A stretch of 64,000 nt of DNA from Metallyticus violacea. Lineage: Eukaryota; Arthropoda; Insecta; Mantodea; Metallyticidae. The stretch is from the NCBI GenBank assembly GCA_030762175.1, contig CM060833.1, positions 163,458,501-163,522,500 of the forward strand. The letters are read 5' to 3'. The translations under genes were made by a program, and so were the position numbers. The notes below the pieces were generated by a model. The model worked only from the letters and a program-made list of their open reading frames with translations. It had not been told where the DNA came from and made no database searches. This document shows positions 45,531 to 56,839 of this stretch, piece by piece. Each line of letters opens with the position of its first letter. Position 1 is the stretch's first letter.

Positions 45531-47119
45531 AAGGTCGGTGGGTTGGGAGATGATCGATACCACCATCCACTTCACAGACGTTTAGTTCCGGCTCTCAAGA
45601 TTACACCAGCTTTTCATCCACTGCAGTGACCGCGTCAATGATTGCACCAGTCTTCCTGGTTTGACATGTAAAATGTTCGGTGCAACGACGCCACTTCTGA
45701 ACATACATAGGGGATACAATGTTGCTATACCGAGCAAGTGCTTAACACCTGCAACAATATGAGTTGGGTCTATTCACTTTCAGCAGAAGTTGAATCAACC
45801 CCACATAGTGTGCAGATACCTTTCCCACAGTATCACGTCTTTGCTGTAAAGCACACCAATGCTACCTACTTCCACACATACCCTTGTTAAGTTTTGATCG
45901 ATATCCATTGTTACGACTCAGGAAAAACGGCGTTCTCTTTGATTCTACTTCTGGAGACCTTTGTACGCCGCTTCTGTAAGCTCTACAATGAAAACATTGA
46001 ATAGATCTCCTTTCTGTCACCGTTACTAGCAAAGGCATTATCCTTAATTGTTACTATGCAGCGTGGTGAGTGTGTTGCCACTACTTTTTTACAACCCTCG
46101 TAGAATGTTGATAGGAAATAAAATGCAATGGGTTCCTCATATGGTTCATTTACTAATCACTTTCTTTACTTTTCCTTGTGATGGTTTCGCATGTAAACGT
46201 GCACTTCAATCAATTTGTTCTTCTTTCCTTCTCGTAAGTTCTGGGGTCGTGACGTGGAAATCACCTCGTGTTCTAAACCTTTGCTGACACACTCTTGATT
46301 AACTGACACGTGAGATATTTGGTTCCCTGTCTACCGACTCGAGAAAGAGACACTCCTAAACTCTTGGCCTGGCAATGTGCCATTAAAGATGCTCCCGGGG
46401 GGGATTAAAGTTCGATCTTTTAATTAGAATTTTCGGGTCACCATGATTGCTCCACTTACAATCACGTCAAAAACGTTTGCTTTAGATCCATATGTGTTAG
46501 CGCCAGTAACTCATATTCATTATACAATTTTTTGTTTTAGGTTGGCACCACATTACGATTTTAGGGCACAATTTTTCGTCCCCTTTTCACAGACTGCGAA
46601 CTATCATGCGATTATGCGCGCAATATGGTTACAATGATGCTTGTGTGACTTTAACTACAGGTTGTCAAAAATTGTGCTGGTTAAAAATTGTTAAAACGGG
46701 TTTAAATGGTTAAAAACTGTTAAAAATTGTGCTTTTTGCGATGTAATACGAAACGCACTTCACAAAAGCAATACGATAAATCTGGTCTTTTCTGTTGGTT
46801 TAATGCCATTTTCATCCCTATATTCTTTGTCTACTACTTTTCTTATTTTATGGGTCTGCAGGTGTGTGCCATTAATTTTCAAATAAATCTCCGTTTGAGT
46901 ATTTTTAGAACTGAAATTGCTTTTAAAATGTCAGGGTGTGAGCAATAAAGTAAAGGATTAAATTCACTATAAAATGCCTTACATACGTCGTAGTGTGACT
47001 CCAGACAACTACTCGGCCCATTGTAGCATTAAATATGGCCTTGTCAGATATATAGTAATCGACAAGCTAGTCCCTGAACTATTCAATTTTTGGGCATTAC
47101 GGCTTACTCTCAGCCATAT

Positions 47120-47120
<1 letters not shown>
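45531..47120. other. Intergenic DNA without recognised gene
   Basis: Less AT-rich from 45540 to 46400, as if from an old insertion, but no protein or repeat family was recognised on either strand. An imperfect repeat of GGTTAAAAATTGT occurs near 46678-46732. Confidence 0.5.

Positions 47121-47121
<1 letters not shown>

Positions 47122-47150
<29 letters not shown>
47122..47150. repeat. (AAT)n microsatellite
   Basis: About 9 AAT triplets. Confidence 0.9.
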
Positions 47151-47153
<3 letters not shown>

Positions 47154-47249
47154 TTGCTCAGTCAATACTTTGTAGTTTACGGCATCATGCCTGACCCCTG
47201 TGAAGTCAACAATCCAAAAGTTGAGTTGCCTCACTACATGTTGACTTAA

Positions 47250-48130
47250 GTGATTGTTCAGCAACCTCGAAATCTAAAACCATTTTTTTTTTTTTTTTTG
47301 GTAGAAGTTTCAACCTTAAACATTCGCACTTTTCCTTTATGAAACGAAACATCAAGGAATACATATCTTCGTTCTTATTTGTAGTAAACAAAACTGCTGG
47401 AATGTAATGTCCCTTGTAAAGGAAATGCAATTTAAATAACTGTGTAAAATATTTTGCGCAGTTTCTGAAAGTTTCATCTACATAAAGCACTCCTGCTTCA
47501 CAAATATTGCAAACTACTCTCACCTGCTAAAATAATCACGTTGATTTCGCCATCATTCAGTAACACAAAATCTTGTAGTAGAGGACATGGTTGCAAGTTA
47601 CTTACATCTTCATGAACTTCGTGTAAGGTTGTTGGTAGTTTCGGCATATAGTGACGTCGTTCTCTGTAGATTTCTTCATGTAATAGTTTAACGTCAGTAA
47701 AATGCAATACAAAAATATCCTTTCCCAATTTATCATTTCATTTCATGTATCATCAGTGTCCACCGCCTGTGGTGCCTCAGTAGTAAAAACGGACGTTAAA
47801 CACTACTCAAAAAAAAAAAAATGCAATACAGAAGCACATGTCTCGGAATTTTCCTTAAATGTTTTGGATGTTACACTGCTTCATTTCTCATTTAAGTCAC
47901 TAGCCGCTTTCCTTTTACACGACGTACGAACTTTTGACGTACAACTCTCTTTCGTTGCTCTGGTGGTTATGACCTACTACAGTTTTCGTATCCATGTTTA
48001 AGGTTATTATTTCAGCAGGACATTTCTTAACTGTATAGCGCCAAAACATACGTTCATCTGTATATGTGTACACTTTACAATGTTTTAAACCATCTCTTAC
48101 AAGTAAGTCGTTTCCTCTATACTATCTCCT
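47250..48130 (-). pseudogene. FLYWCH/MULE-type transposase relic, split by a SINE
   Basis: On the reverse strand, beginning near 48130: KVYTYTDERMFWRYTVKKC then NHQSNERE has the F-Y-W-C-H pattern of a FLYWCH zinc finger. After the SINE at 47711-47817 come EEIYRERRHYMPKLPTTLHE and VHEDVSNLQPC, then the MULE transposase core with LYVDETFRNCAKYFTQLFK (first Asp) and GHYIPAVLFTTNKNEDMYSL, then VLDFEVAEQ (second Asp). A frameshift lies between NVIILAGE and the VD motif. An A-tract expanded into a Lys run (LLPKKKKKMVLDF). It is a dead Mutator-like element of a type common in insects. Confidence 0.8.
47711..47817 (+). mobile_element. SINE-B 3' fragment inside the MULE relic
   Basis: 5'-truncated copy: TCCTTTCCCAATTTATCATT, CACCGCCTGTGGTGCCTCAG, GTAAAAACGGACGTTAAACA and poly-A. 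It is flanked by a perfect 12-bp target duplication, AAAATGCAATAC, at 47699-47710 and 47818-47829. Confidence 0.9.
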
Positions 48131-48838
48131 TGAACTACCTTCATGACAACCTTCGTTAGGGTTTATGTCCCCCAACACAATGTGCCTACTACTCAACGCA
48201 AACACGCCACCTGGGAATGTACACTAGTATATAGATGCGACTATCGCCAGATTTCACGCGCTACCAACCTCACAAAAACAAAAAAAAATTAACCGAAAAG
48301 TCTATTACCCTTCAATATAGCCGTACTTCTCAATATCAAACAAACAAGAAATATGGTGTAAAACAAATGTAATTTTGAAGAAGCTTCTTGCCTATGAAAG
48401 TTACCCAAGTATCAATTGTATTAAAGGTAGAAATTTTAATAATTGTTTATGTAATTTTAACTTGTGTAAAACAGGAAATTTTTCTAGTGAATTTTGTTAT
48501 ATTTCTTGATTGCTTTTACTGGTCTTTTTGAATTTTTAATATTTTTTTTATATTATTATACTGTCGTGCCTTTAATACGCTTTGAATTTTGAGATATGCA
48601 CTTAATTTTGTAACCCAGATCATGATATTTTGTCTTTTCATGTTAAATGAATCGAATAGTTTGAGAAATGCTTGGGAACTTTTATTCTAAATATTCTCAT
48701 GTTAATCCCTATAAAAGAAGTATTTCCATTGGTGCATTACTTGTACTTAATGTTCTATCAATTTTAATACACTTTATTTATTCTGTTGTACTTTGTAACT
48801 ACTTTTCTCGATTACCACAAAGACCGTCCTATCTGATT
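48131..48838. other. Intergenic DNA without recognised gene
   Basis: AT-rich, nothing recognised apart from a T-run at the start of the next SINE. Confidence 0.5.
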
Positions 48839-48854
48839 GTTTTTTTTTTTTTTT

Positions 48855-49054
48855 TCCCAGTTTTTCTCAGTCCTCATGACAAATGCCGGGGAGGTACCTT
48901 AAACTTAGGTATGGAACGTTTGCTTCCTTAAAAAATATCCTTTCCCAATATATAATTTCATCTCATGTATCATCAGTGTTCACCGCCTGTGGTGCCTCAG
49001 TAGTAAAAACGGACGTTAAACACCATTCAAAAAAAAAAAAAAAAAAAAAAAAAA
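48855..49054 (+). mobile_element. SINE-B copy, 5'-truncated
   Basis: CCAGTTTTTCTCAGTCCTCA, GGGGAGGTACCTTAAACTTA, then the conserved tail and about 26 A residues. Confidence 0.87.
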
Positions 49055-49922
49055 CTTACTTTCAACTACTACTTTTATATTTATTATGTTATGTTTTTCA
49101 ACTACTTAGGCACAATATTTTGCACTTGAGACTACCTTTTAATGTTATCAAGTTTGTTAATAAGTGCAGGGTACCATGGATGATGCTATACATAAAGTCG
49201 TGACACATACAATTCTAAGGCAATTTCATTAACAGCATCTCTCCTGAAGTCACGAACTCGCTGCTCAATCTGCTGTTTCACTGTCTCAGTTGCAATGCGA
49301 ACTGATTTCCCACTGATGTTTTGTGTTCCGTCCTTCATTGATATTCTAAATCCCTTGATTTATCAACTGTCTCCCTACTGAAAAATACTTTTTGCTGTAG
49401 ATTTCAGAAGAGTTTACTCCTTCTAACAATATAAAAGGTAAATAAACAGAAGACTAACGCTTCATTATAACTCCACGGAACGGCCATTTTTACGAATGTG
49501 GTGCCCTCTACTCGATATGGTACATTGCTAAGGAGCCATTTTCTTTTCTCGAGTTTGCATTTCCATGAGGTTTAGGATAAAATTCTCGTTATTTAATGGT
49601 TTTCTCTCGTGGGGACAAGGTCATAGAGTAAGGAATGTTCCAGAATATAGCCATTTGTGCCGATTTTTATTCTTTAAAAACAAGATAGAAAGAAAATAAA
49701 GCGAAGATTTGTTATATATGCAAAAATCCTGCAGCCTATATACTTTCTGGTGGGTAAGTTATAGTTATAGGTAATGATCACATACATAATGAATGCTGTT
49801 CTTTATGAATGTTACATATAGTCTCTCTCTGCTGGGAAGCCAAAGAGAAAAATAAAACGACACATCTGTCGGAAGTGCTAAATAGGAATTTGGGGAGACA
49901 CGTAAGATGTAAGTTTGAAGTT
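49055..49922. other. Intergenic DNA without recognised gene
   Basis: No gene or known repeat was recognised. Confidence 0.5.
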
Positions 49923-50095
49923 TGAATAGTGTTTAACGCCCGTTTTTTTGCTACGGCACCTTAGGCGATGAACGCTGATGATACATGATATGAAATGATT
50001 TTTTTTTTAAGAAAAGAAACGTTCCAGGCCGAAGTTTAGGGTACCTCCCCGGCATTTACCTAGAAAAAAACTCAGGAAGGACGGTAGTAATACGG
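49923..50095 (-). mobile_element. SINE-B fragment
   Basis: Reverse strand: TTTAACGCCCGTTTTTTTGC, GATGATACATGATATGAAAT, CGTTCCAGGCCGAAGTTTAG. The head is missing. Confidence 0.82.
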
Positions 50096-50759
50096 AGCCG
50101 TTGCAATGGACTATTGGATAAAAACAAAAGTTTCCATTAGCATAACATAACAAATTCTCCCTTAAGCAGCTACTAATAACATAAAATAGCATTATCCTAT
50201 TGTTATTCTGAATCAAAGCAAAAATTGGAAGCCTAAGGTAACACAAATGATCCTAAGATAGTTCGCTAAAGGGAATGGAAAAAAATCATCCAATTTGCCT
50301 ATGTTACATATACTTTTGTATTTAACTTCTTGTATTCGCTGAGGTTTAAAGAGATTGTTGATTGCCGATGAAATAAATTATCAGTGTTTTACTGCATAGT
50401 GTTGCTAATTTCGTTGCCCCAATACAAAACTATACGCCCCAATTACACAGCAGTCACTCTAAAACAGATTAAACACTTCATAATAAATCGCATTACTACA
50501 TTAGAGACTAAGCGCTTTGTAGAGAGCGCGTTCAGATACATGGCTTAATATTGTAAACAAGGGCAATAATTATACCGAACGTTATTTTCAGCTTATGTTG
50601 GCACAGCTGGTCGCAGCGAGGGCTAGGTCAAGGTCATGCCAGTCGAAACGATTCTCGCGCTGATGGCTGCACATGGATAGTCACAGTTTGTAAGAGTATA
50701 TTTCACTTGTGTGACGTCATCTTTAAATCGACCAATGAAAAGGAAAAAAATATGAATAC
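50096..50759. other. Intergenic DNA without recognised gene
   Basis: No family recognised. The right end runs into the reverse transcriptase relic. Confidence 0.45.
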
Positions 50760-51386
50760 GTGCTAATCAAAGCCGGATATAGCAGTGAAATTATCGGAAA
50801 AAATTATCAAATTCGTTGTATCACGCGACGTGCATTTGTCTTGTGGTCAGTGAGGCCAACTCTATACCTGCACCATGTAATTCCTGGCCTAACCTGGAAA
50901 CACCACATTAACACGGTTAGAGCCAAAGCAAACGCACAACTAAATAGACTGTACCCAATATTCAATGTAAACAGCGGACTTCGGCTAGGTATGGGTCTAA
51001 CACTGTACAAAACTCTAATACGACCTATACTAACATACGCAGCCCCAGTATGGGGATATACTGCCAAAACACATCTCCATAGGCTCCAAACAATGCAGAA
51101 CCGCATTCTGCGAATAATTACCAAACTCCCACCTATAGCGCCTACAGCATTATTGCATGAGGAACTAAAAATACATTCAATAGAAGAATTCATAAAGCTA
51201 CTAAGCTACAATTTGTACAAAAACAAAAATAAGAATCATAACCAACTAATTCAAAAACTAGGTGAATACCAAACCACCCATAACAAACATGTGCAACCTC
51301 TATCACTCTTTGACAGAACAATTGGCCTGGGGGAAACAGAAATAAACATCCAAGAATACCTCGAACAACTAGTAAAATTCCCCTAG
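50760..51386 (+). pseudogene. Jockey-like non-LTR retrotransposon, reverse transcriptase C-terminal end
   Basis: From about codon 40 the frame reads GLTWKHHINTVRAKANAQLN, RLYPIFNVNSGLRLGMGLTL, YKTLIRPILTYAAPVWGYTA and LQTMQNRILRIITKLPPIAP. This is the thumb/C-terminal part of jockey-clade ORF2 (L-W--HI------A---L--LYPL, LYK-LIRP-LTY--PVWG, Q-FQNK-LR). The palm with the catalytic FADD motif is missing, so this is a 5'-truncated insertion, as is usual for LINEs. The frame is open to a TAG at 51384-51386. Codons before about 50870 match nothing. A jockey-type machinery could have mobilised the SINEs, but no shared 3' end was seen. Confidence 0.85.
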
Positions 51387-52235
51387 CCATGGCAGGCTGA
51401 TGGAAGTCTGAAACATTCGCAACCACCAATACACTACAAGCAATACTCACAATCCACAGACAGCTGCCCTCACAAGCCCTTGTGCTACCAAGCCAAGGCG
51501 GCTCCGGGGGATGAGGCCCCCCCCCCCACAGCAACACACAAGGTAGATGCCACCAGGCTCTACAGGCCGTGTGATCGCTTACACGAACCCTGCACGACTA
51601 TGATTATTCTAGGAACACATATAGAAGCTACATAAATATTATATGAAAAAAAAATGCAAATGAATTCCTTCCTGTATATACATTAAACTAGGACTAGCCC
51701 TAATACTAACACTAATAACTACCATTTTAATATGTTCTAGAGACTAGGCTCCCCGAGCCGATACAGCCAAACGAATCCCACGAGGTAAGCCATAGAATAC
51801 TAGCAAGTAGAACAGCAAATTAATTCATAGACTCCACCCGCATACTTACAGCATGAAAATAACTAACAGCAACTGCAAACACCAATAACAGTAGGCGCAT
51901 GCCACTCACTTTACTTCCTTTTGCATGGGCATTCACGCCAACTCTTTAACTCCCCGTGGGGGCGCTCTGGACCATTACGATCAAGTGCGTCTCCCGGACA
52001 AACAGCACGCCTATCGCTCCTGCATGCCCGCATGCGAGCCCTACATCTATCTCCACTGAATTCCGGGGTGCAATAGCGGTACCCGAACACACCTCTCCTG
52101 TCAATTCCTGCATGTTATTAGTACTAATAGCATGGGGAGGTGGTGTAGAATCTTTCTAGGTTGATCGCCACCGAGATGGGGCGAGGTGGTGCCCCTTCTC
52201 GCCCTCCCTTCGGGGGGGCTTTAAAGTAAAAATGA
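51387..52235 (+). mobile_element. Probable 3' untranslated part of the jockey-like element
   Basis: Directly follows the RT stop. It is clearly less AT-rich than the surroundings, with C-rich runs (about 51519-51530) and GGTGCCCCTTCTCGCCCTCC near the end, then an A-rich stretch (TTTAAAGTAAAAATGAAAAC). The boundary is judged by composition only. Confidence 0.5.
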
Positions 52236-52603
52236 AAACTGAGCACTTTTCTGCGTTTTCAGCAATTGTAAATTTAACTAATTCAATGTGTATTCACTCA
52301 AGCAGTTGTGTTTTCTTATTCGGCCAAACAGTCTGAAATCATGTTATTTCTATTGTATGCTCCGACTTCGCCGCTTAATGCTGGAATTTTATGACCTTTT
52401 GACCATAGGAAAAGGAGTTAAGGAGCCAAGAGGAAATTGACAAGATTTGTGATAATATAATACGAGAAAAGATTTATTAGTTTCAAAATTGGTTCATCTT
52501 GTATAACGTAAATGCTGCTGAATTTTGGTTATTGACTTGATCAAATTTAACACACTTGAATAAGAGTTTTCCCTATCAACAAACAATTTTAAAATCAACA
52601 AAT
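52236..52603. other. Intergenic DNA without recognised gene
   Basis: AT-rich, nothing recognised. Confidence 0.5.
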
Positions 52604-54316
52604 ACGAGGGCGCCAAAAAGTGTATACACACTTTCAAAATAGATATCTATTTAATATATTACAAAGTTGGACCGAAAAACAACAGTAATGTGTAGTATGA
52701 TGTTCTGTAAACAGATGTGACTTACATACATTATGATAGCGTTGCTACGTGACAGGTAAATCAACCATGAACAAAAGAAGCCAGATTATCGTATGATCAT
52801 CTATAAACAGATGTAACTCACATTACGCTATGCTAGCGTTTCTACAACAAAATGGAGGCAAGATTATCGTTTGAACAGCGGAAAGCAATTTTGAAGTTGT
52901 ATTGGAAAACCGAGAATGTTGTTGAAGCTCAAAGGCAATGGAGACGTGTGTACAGAACAGAACCGCCAACGCGAGTAACAATTGCACGCATTCGAGACAA
53001 ATTTGAGACTCATGGTACCGTATGCGATGTTCACAACGGCAGATCTGAGTGACCTCGCACAGCAACAAGCCCCGCGTCTTCGGCTATGGTTTCGGAATTC
53101 TACAAAGCAAAGTGCACATGAGACTGGGATTAGGAGAACCAGCGTACTCGTATTATTAAAACAACAAAGTTGAAAGTTTTCATCCCAATACTTTTGCATG
53201 CATTAAATGAAGATGACCCTGATGGAAGAATACAATACTGTGAGTGCTTTTCGAACATGGTGCAAGAGGATTAGGCCTTCATAGGGAAAGTTGTTTGGTC
53301 TGATGAGACACTATTTAAGTTGAACGGAACTGTTAATCGGCATAACTGTGTCTACTGGTGTGCAAAAAATCCACATGCTATTTTAGAAAAGTCTGTTAAT
53401 TTACCTGAAATTAATGTTTGATGTGGGTTGACATTCAGGGGTCTAATTGAGTGATTCTGTTTTTAAGGAACAGTAAGTGATCCAGTGTACCTGTCGGTCC
53501 TGGTGGTGTAGTGGTTACCATACTTGCCTCCTATACCCAAAACGCGGGTTCGAACCCGGCCAGGACCGATGGATTTTTTCGGGCGTAAAAATCCTAAGTA
53601 TGGCTTCCTTCGGAAGGGAAGTAAAGCCGTGGGTCCCGTGTCGTACATTTGCGGCACGAAAAAGAACCTCAAGCCTGAAAGACAGGCCTCTGAGCAAAAT
53701 TTGTCGGCCGTTTCACGCCCTGAGTTGAATGGGACGCTTATGACCTGAGCTGTTAAAGAGCGTCCTTAAATAAATCAATCAATCAATCAAAATCCAGTGT
53801 ACCTGAAGTACATCCGTCTTACCCGTCATTCATACACTCTGTGCAAATGAGGAATTTTACTTCCAACAGGATGGTGCACTACCACATTACCACCGAGATG
53901 TACATGCGTACTTTCGTGACAATCTTCCAAAGACGCTGAATAGGACGAAGAGATCCGATTGAGTTTCCACTGCGGTCTCCGGATCTAACTCCGTTGGACT
54001 TCTACCTATGGGAAACTCTTAAGGATGTTGTATACCGTAGAAAAAAAAAAACTACACTAACAACACTTCGGGAAGAAATGTAACGTATGTGTTACAATCG
54101 CTGAGGACACTTTCGCAAACGTTGCTCTATCAGTAGTTCAACGTACTTAGAAGTGTATCGACGCCGATAGTGGGCATTTTGAGCAACTGTTGTAACTGTA
54201 AAAATCTAAGATGATTATGCTCATCATTTTCTGTTTGTGTGTGAATTCAGTTTTGCTGTGTTAACACAGTTTTCTCTGTGCTTGAAGTGTGTACACATTT
54301 TGGCAGCCTCTGTATA
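52604..54316 (+). pseudogene. DUF4817-type Tc1/mariner transposon relic, interrupted by SINE-A
   Basis: The terminal repeats are ACGAGGGCGCCAAAAAGTGT at the 5' end and, in complement, ACAGAGGCTGCCAAAATGTG at the 3' end. The coding relic starts at 52852: MEARLSFEQRKAILKLYW, then NVVEAQRQWRRVYRTEPPTR and DKFETHGTVCDVHNGRS (DUF4817 helix-turn-helix domain). Later, in other frames, come VVWSDETLFKLNGTVNRHN (first catalytic Asp region), FYFQQDGALPHYHRDVHAYF (second Asp), and SGSNSVGLLPMG in place of SPDLTPLDFYLWG. Stops and frameshifts occur throughout, so it is dead. The SINE at 53494-53791 splits the catalytic domain. Confidence 0.88.
53494..53791 (+). mobile_element. SINE-A copy, full length, nested in mariner relic
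   Basis: Head TCGGTCCTGGTGGTGTAGTG, B box GGTTCGAACCC, body and an AATCAATCAATC tail. A perfect 14-bp target duplication, ATCCAGTGTACCTG, lies at 53480-53493 and 53792-53805. It is the cleanest SINE-A insertion in the window. Confidence 0.95.
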
Positions 54317-54344
54317 ATGCAATAGATTATTAATTTAATGTAAT

Positions 54345-54680
54345 TAAAGGGGAGGACAAATTTAACTTCAACGTGCTTCTCCACATATTCGCCTTAGAAT
54401 GTAGACACGTGTACCTCAAAACCAGTAAGTATTTCTTCTTCTCAAAATGCGGCCACATCCATCAGCGTGCAACAACATCCTCTAGTCATTTTCAATTTTT
54501 TTCATCAAGATGGACTTTCATCAAATTTAAACAGGTTAAAACCCGATAGTGCCAAGATCGGGCTGTACAAGGGATAGTCATGTAGCAAAACAGTAATCTT
54601 GTTCACTGTATGCGGACGAACATTATGACGAAAAGAATTTATCGGCATGAGAGCACGCCTCTGAGCGATTAGTTCTACAA
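54345..54680 (-). pseudogene. Tc1/mariner transposase C-terminal fragment
   Basis: The reverse strand gives NVRPHTVNKITVLLHDYPLY then SP-LA-SGFNLF, and further on EEEILTGFEVHVSTF and GEYVEK. This parallels HDNARPH...YSPDLAPSDFHLFP and the GDYVEK end of mariner transposases. Stops interrupt it. Confidence 0.65.
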
Positions 54681-54701
54681 AGATATCTAAAAGTAGTTAC
54701 C

Positions 54702-55054
54702 AGGGTAGGTCCATAAGTTTCCGGCCTCACCAATAACGATTATTGCCTTCACAATAATCGAGTATCGAGCTGTTATTAAGTTCTTCACAAAAGAAGGGCT
54801 TACTCCTAATGAAATTAAATAGCAATTGGACGGTGTATATGGTAAAGCTTCAAGGAGATCGACCATCCTTCCTACAGCCCAGATCTAGCTCCTAGTGACT
54901 ATGTCCTCTTCTCAAAACTCAAGAAGGACCTCGAGGAAGGAAATTTAAGTGTGATGAAGAACTGATGGATGCTGTTTATGCCCATTTTGCAGAGAGGACT
55001 TCTGACTATTTTCAATCCTAGAAAATGGTTAGGCCGGAAACTTATGGAAGTACT
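54702..55054 (+). mobile_element. Mariner deletion derivative (MITE-like, ~350 bp)
   Basis: TIRs GGTAGGTCCATAAGTTTCCG and, in complement, AGTACTTCCATAAGTTTCCG bound the element. Inside, the transposase start (IEYRAVIKFFTKEGLTPNEI) is joined directly to its 3' end (PYSPDLAPSDY... then KKDLEEG-like and DAVYAHFAERTSDYFQS in shifting frames). The middle of the gene is deleted. Confidence 0.8.
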
Positions 55055-55550
55055 CACGTATTTCTTAACAGGAACTCAATGAGTAAGGCCCTTTACGTCC
55101 TGAAAAACAGATGTCTTAAGTTTCTGTGATAACAATTGTGTTTGAATCAATGCAGCATCTATTCGCTCTGCCTTTGCCCATTTATGAGCTTCAGTGGGGC
55201 TCACATTGCATAGATTTTCTGCTACTGGAAATGTCAGTGAAAACTTTTGAACAAGTATACAGACTTTCCATGCTTTGTGCGAGCACTTTATTAATCGTAA
55301 AGCATTAGCAATTCTTTTGAATGGTGTGATAATTCTTTTGTTTCAGCTCATCCATAATGACAGAAATGTAACCTGAGCTTTCCGCACCATGAGCCTTTGT
55401 TCTCCCATCTGCACTAGTTCCTGACAACGGGATTGTCAATATACATGCTCATTTTCAAAATTGCTACACTTAACAAATGAATACTTACACGCAAATAACA
55501 GGCAGCTAATGCAAGGTCAGCTGCAACGAAACAACTACTCAGTTATTATA
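55055..55550. other. Intergenic DNA without recognised gene
   Basis: No family recognised. Confidence 0.5.
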
Positions 55551-55563
55551 CTATAGTTATTAG

Positions 55564-55859
55564 TCGGTCCTGGTGGTGTAGTGGTTACCATACATGACTT
55601 CTAAACCCAAGATCGCGGTTCGATCCCGGCCAGGATCGATGGATTTTTCGGGGTAAAAATTATAACTATGGCTTCCTTTAGAAGGGAAGTAAAGTCGTTG
55701 GTGTCCCATGTCTTTCATTTACGGCACGAAAAAGAACCTCAAGTCTGAAAAAAGAGGTCTCTGAGCAAAATTTGTCGGCCGTTTCACACTCCAAATTGAA
55801 TGAGACGCTGATGACCTGAGATGTTAAAGAGCATCCGTAAATAAACCTAATAAAAAAAA
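55564..55859 (+). mobile_element. SINE-A copy, full length
   Basis: Head TCGGTCCTGGTGGTGTAGTG, B box GGTTCGATCCC and an AAACCTAATAAAAAAAA tail. A perfect 12-bp target duplication, CTATAGTTATTA, lies at 55551-55562 and 55860-55871. Confidence 0.93.
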
Positions 55860-55883
55860 CTATAGTTATTACCCTTTTATATA

Positions 55884-56836
55884 CAGAGTGAGTTCCGGCT
55901 GGCGATACAAACTTTCAGGGATGATGGAGAAGGGCAAATGTATCAACATGAGACCAGGAACCCCCATACGGAAACGCCAGTGTCGAAAATTATAAGCCAA
56001 CATTGTTGTGGGATACCATGTAACAGTGGAATACGAGAACCCACTAATTGTTGTTTGTACGAAGTAAGACATTGACATGCTAGCCCGACCAACATGTAGA
56101 CATGCATCATGAAGAATGGCGACAGAAAACTCCCCAATGCAGATGGCGGGATGTGTATCGGACATGGTCAGTCCGGATGTGAAAGTCTGTGTTTGCTGTT
56201 TGATCAGCCTAGTCAAGTGAAGTATATGCAGACATGCTTTTGTGTACGGACAAGCCAGCGGGAACAGTAGGGAAGCTGACAGGAAGTACTCCTGTAGGAG
56301 ATATTCGACCTACACCATGTTTCAACGGTTAAGGGAAACAGCGCGAGCGGTACGGCCCAGTGTACGGACTACCTCCATGGAAGAAGTGCCTTCGATCAGC
56401 ACTTGAGCAGTTATTACACATGAACTGGGTGTCGCTCATAGTAGTGTGGAAAGTAATACAGCAGCAACACCCCTACCATCGTCAGAAAGTGCATCTTTGA
56501 CTCCTACTGACAGGTCAGCTCTTTCACCTGATCTGACTCCAATTTATTTCTTCTTATGGCGTTATATGAAAAATCCTGCGTACGAAACACCAGTCGAGAC
56601 TGAAGAGGATCTGCTGGCAAGACTTCTCGCTGCCTGTGACATTGTTCGAACTACCCCGGGGCCGTTACAACAGTGCAACGGTCACTTTGAACATCTGTTG
56701 TGAATGCGAAACTTTTACACATAAATATAGGCAGTACATCTGCATACAACGAATTTCCTGTATAACTTTTGACACCGTCGTTTACGGATCAGAGTTCCTG
56801 ATCTCATTTCTGAAAGTTTGTATCGGAAACACCCTG
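55884..56836 (+). mobile_element. Tc1/mariner deletion derivative with long TIRs
   Basis: The 5' end CAGAGTGAGTTCCGGCTGGC plus ATACAAACTTTCAG mirrors the 3' end CTGAAAGTTTGTATCGGAAA plus CACCCTG. The inverted similarity extends about 100 bp inward. Within lies a transposase C-terminal frame (56446-56703): ALSPDLTPIYFFLWRYMKNP then ETEEDLLARLLAACDIVRT and NGHFEHLL. This is the SPDLTPLDFFLWGYMK type; the last catalytic Asp is in SPDLTP and is kept. The N-terminal and middle parts are deleted. Confidence 0.85.
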
Positions 56837-56839
56837 TTA

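Noticed and set aside
50760..51386. 208-codon ORF as a host gene
   Set aside because: The sequence is the C-terminal end of a jockey-type reverse transcriptase without its catalytic core.
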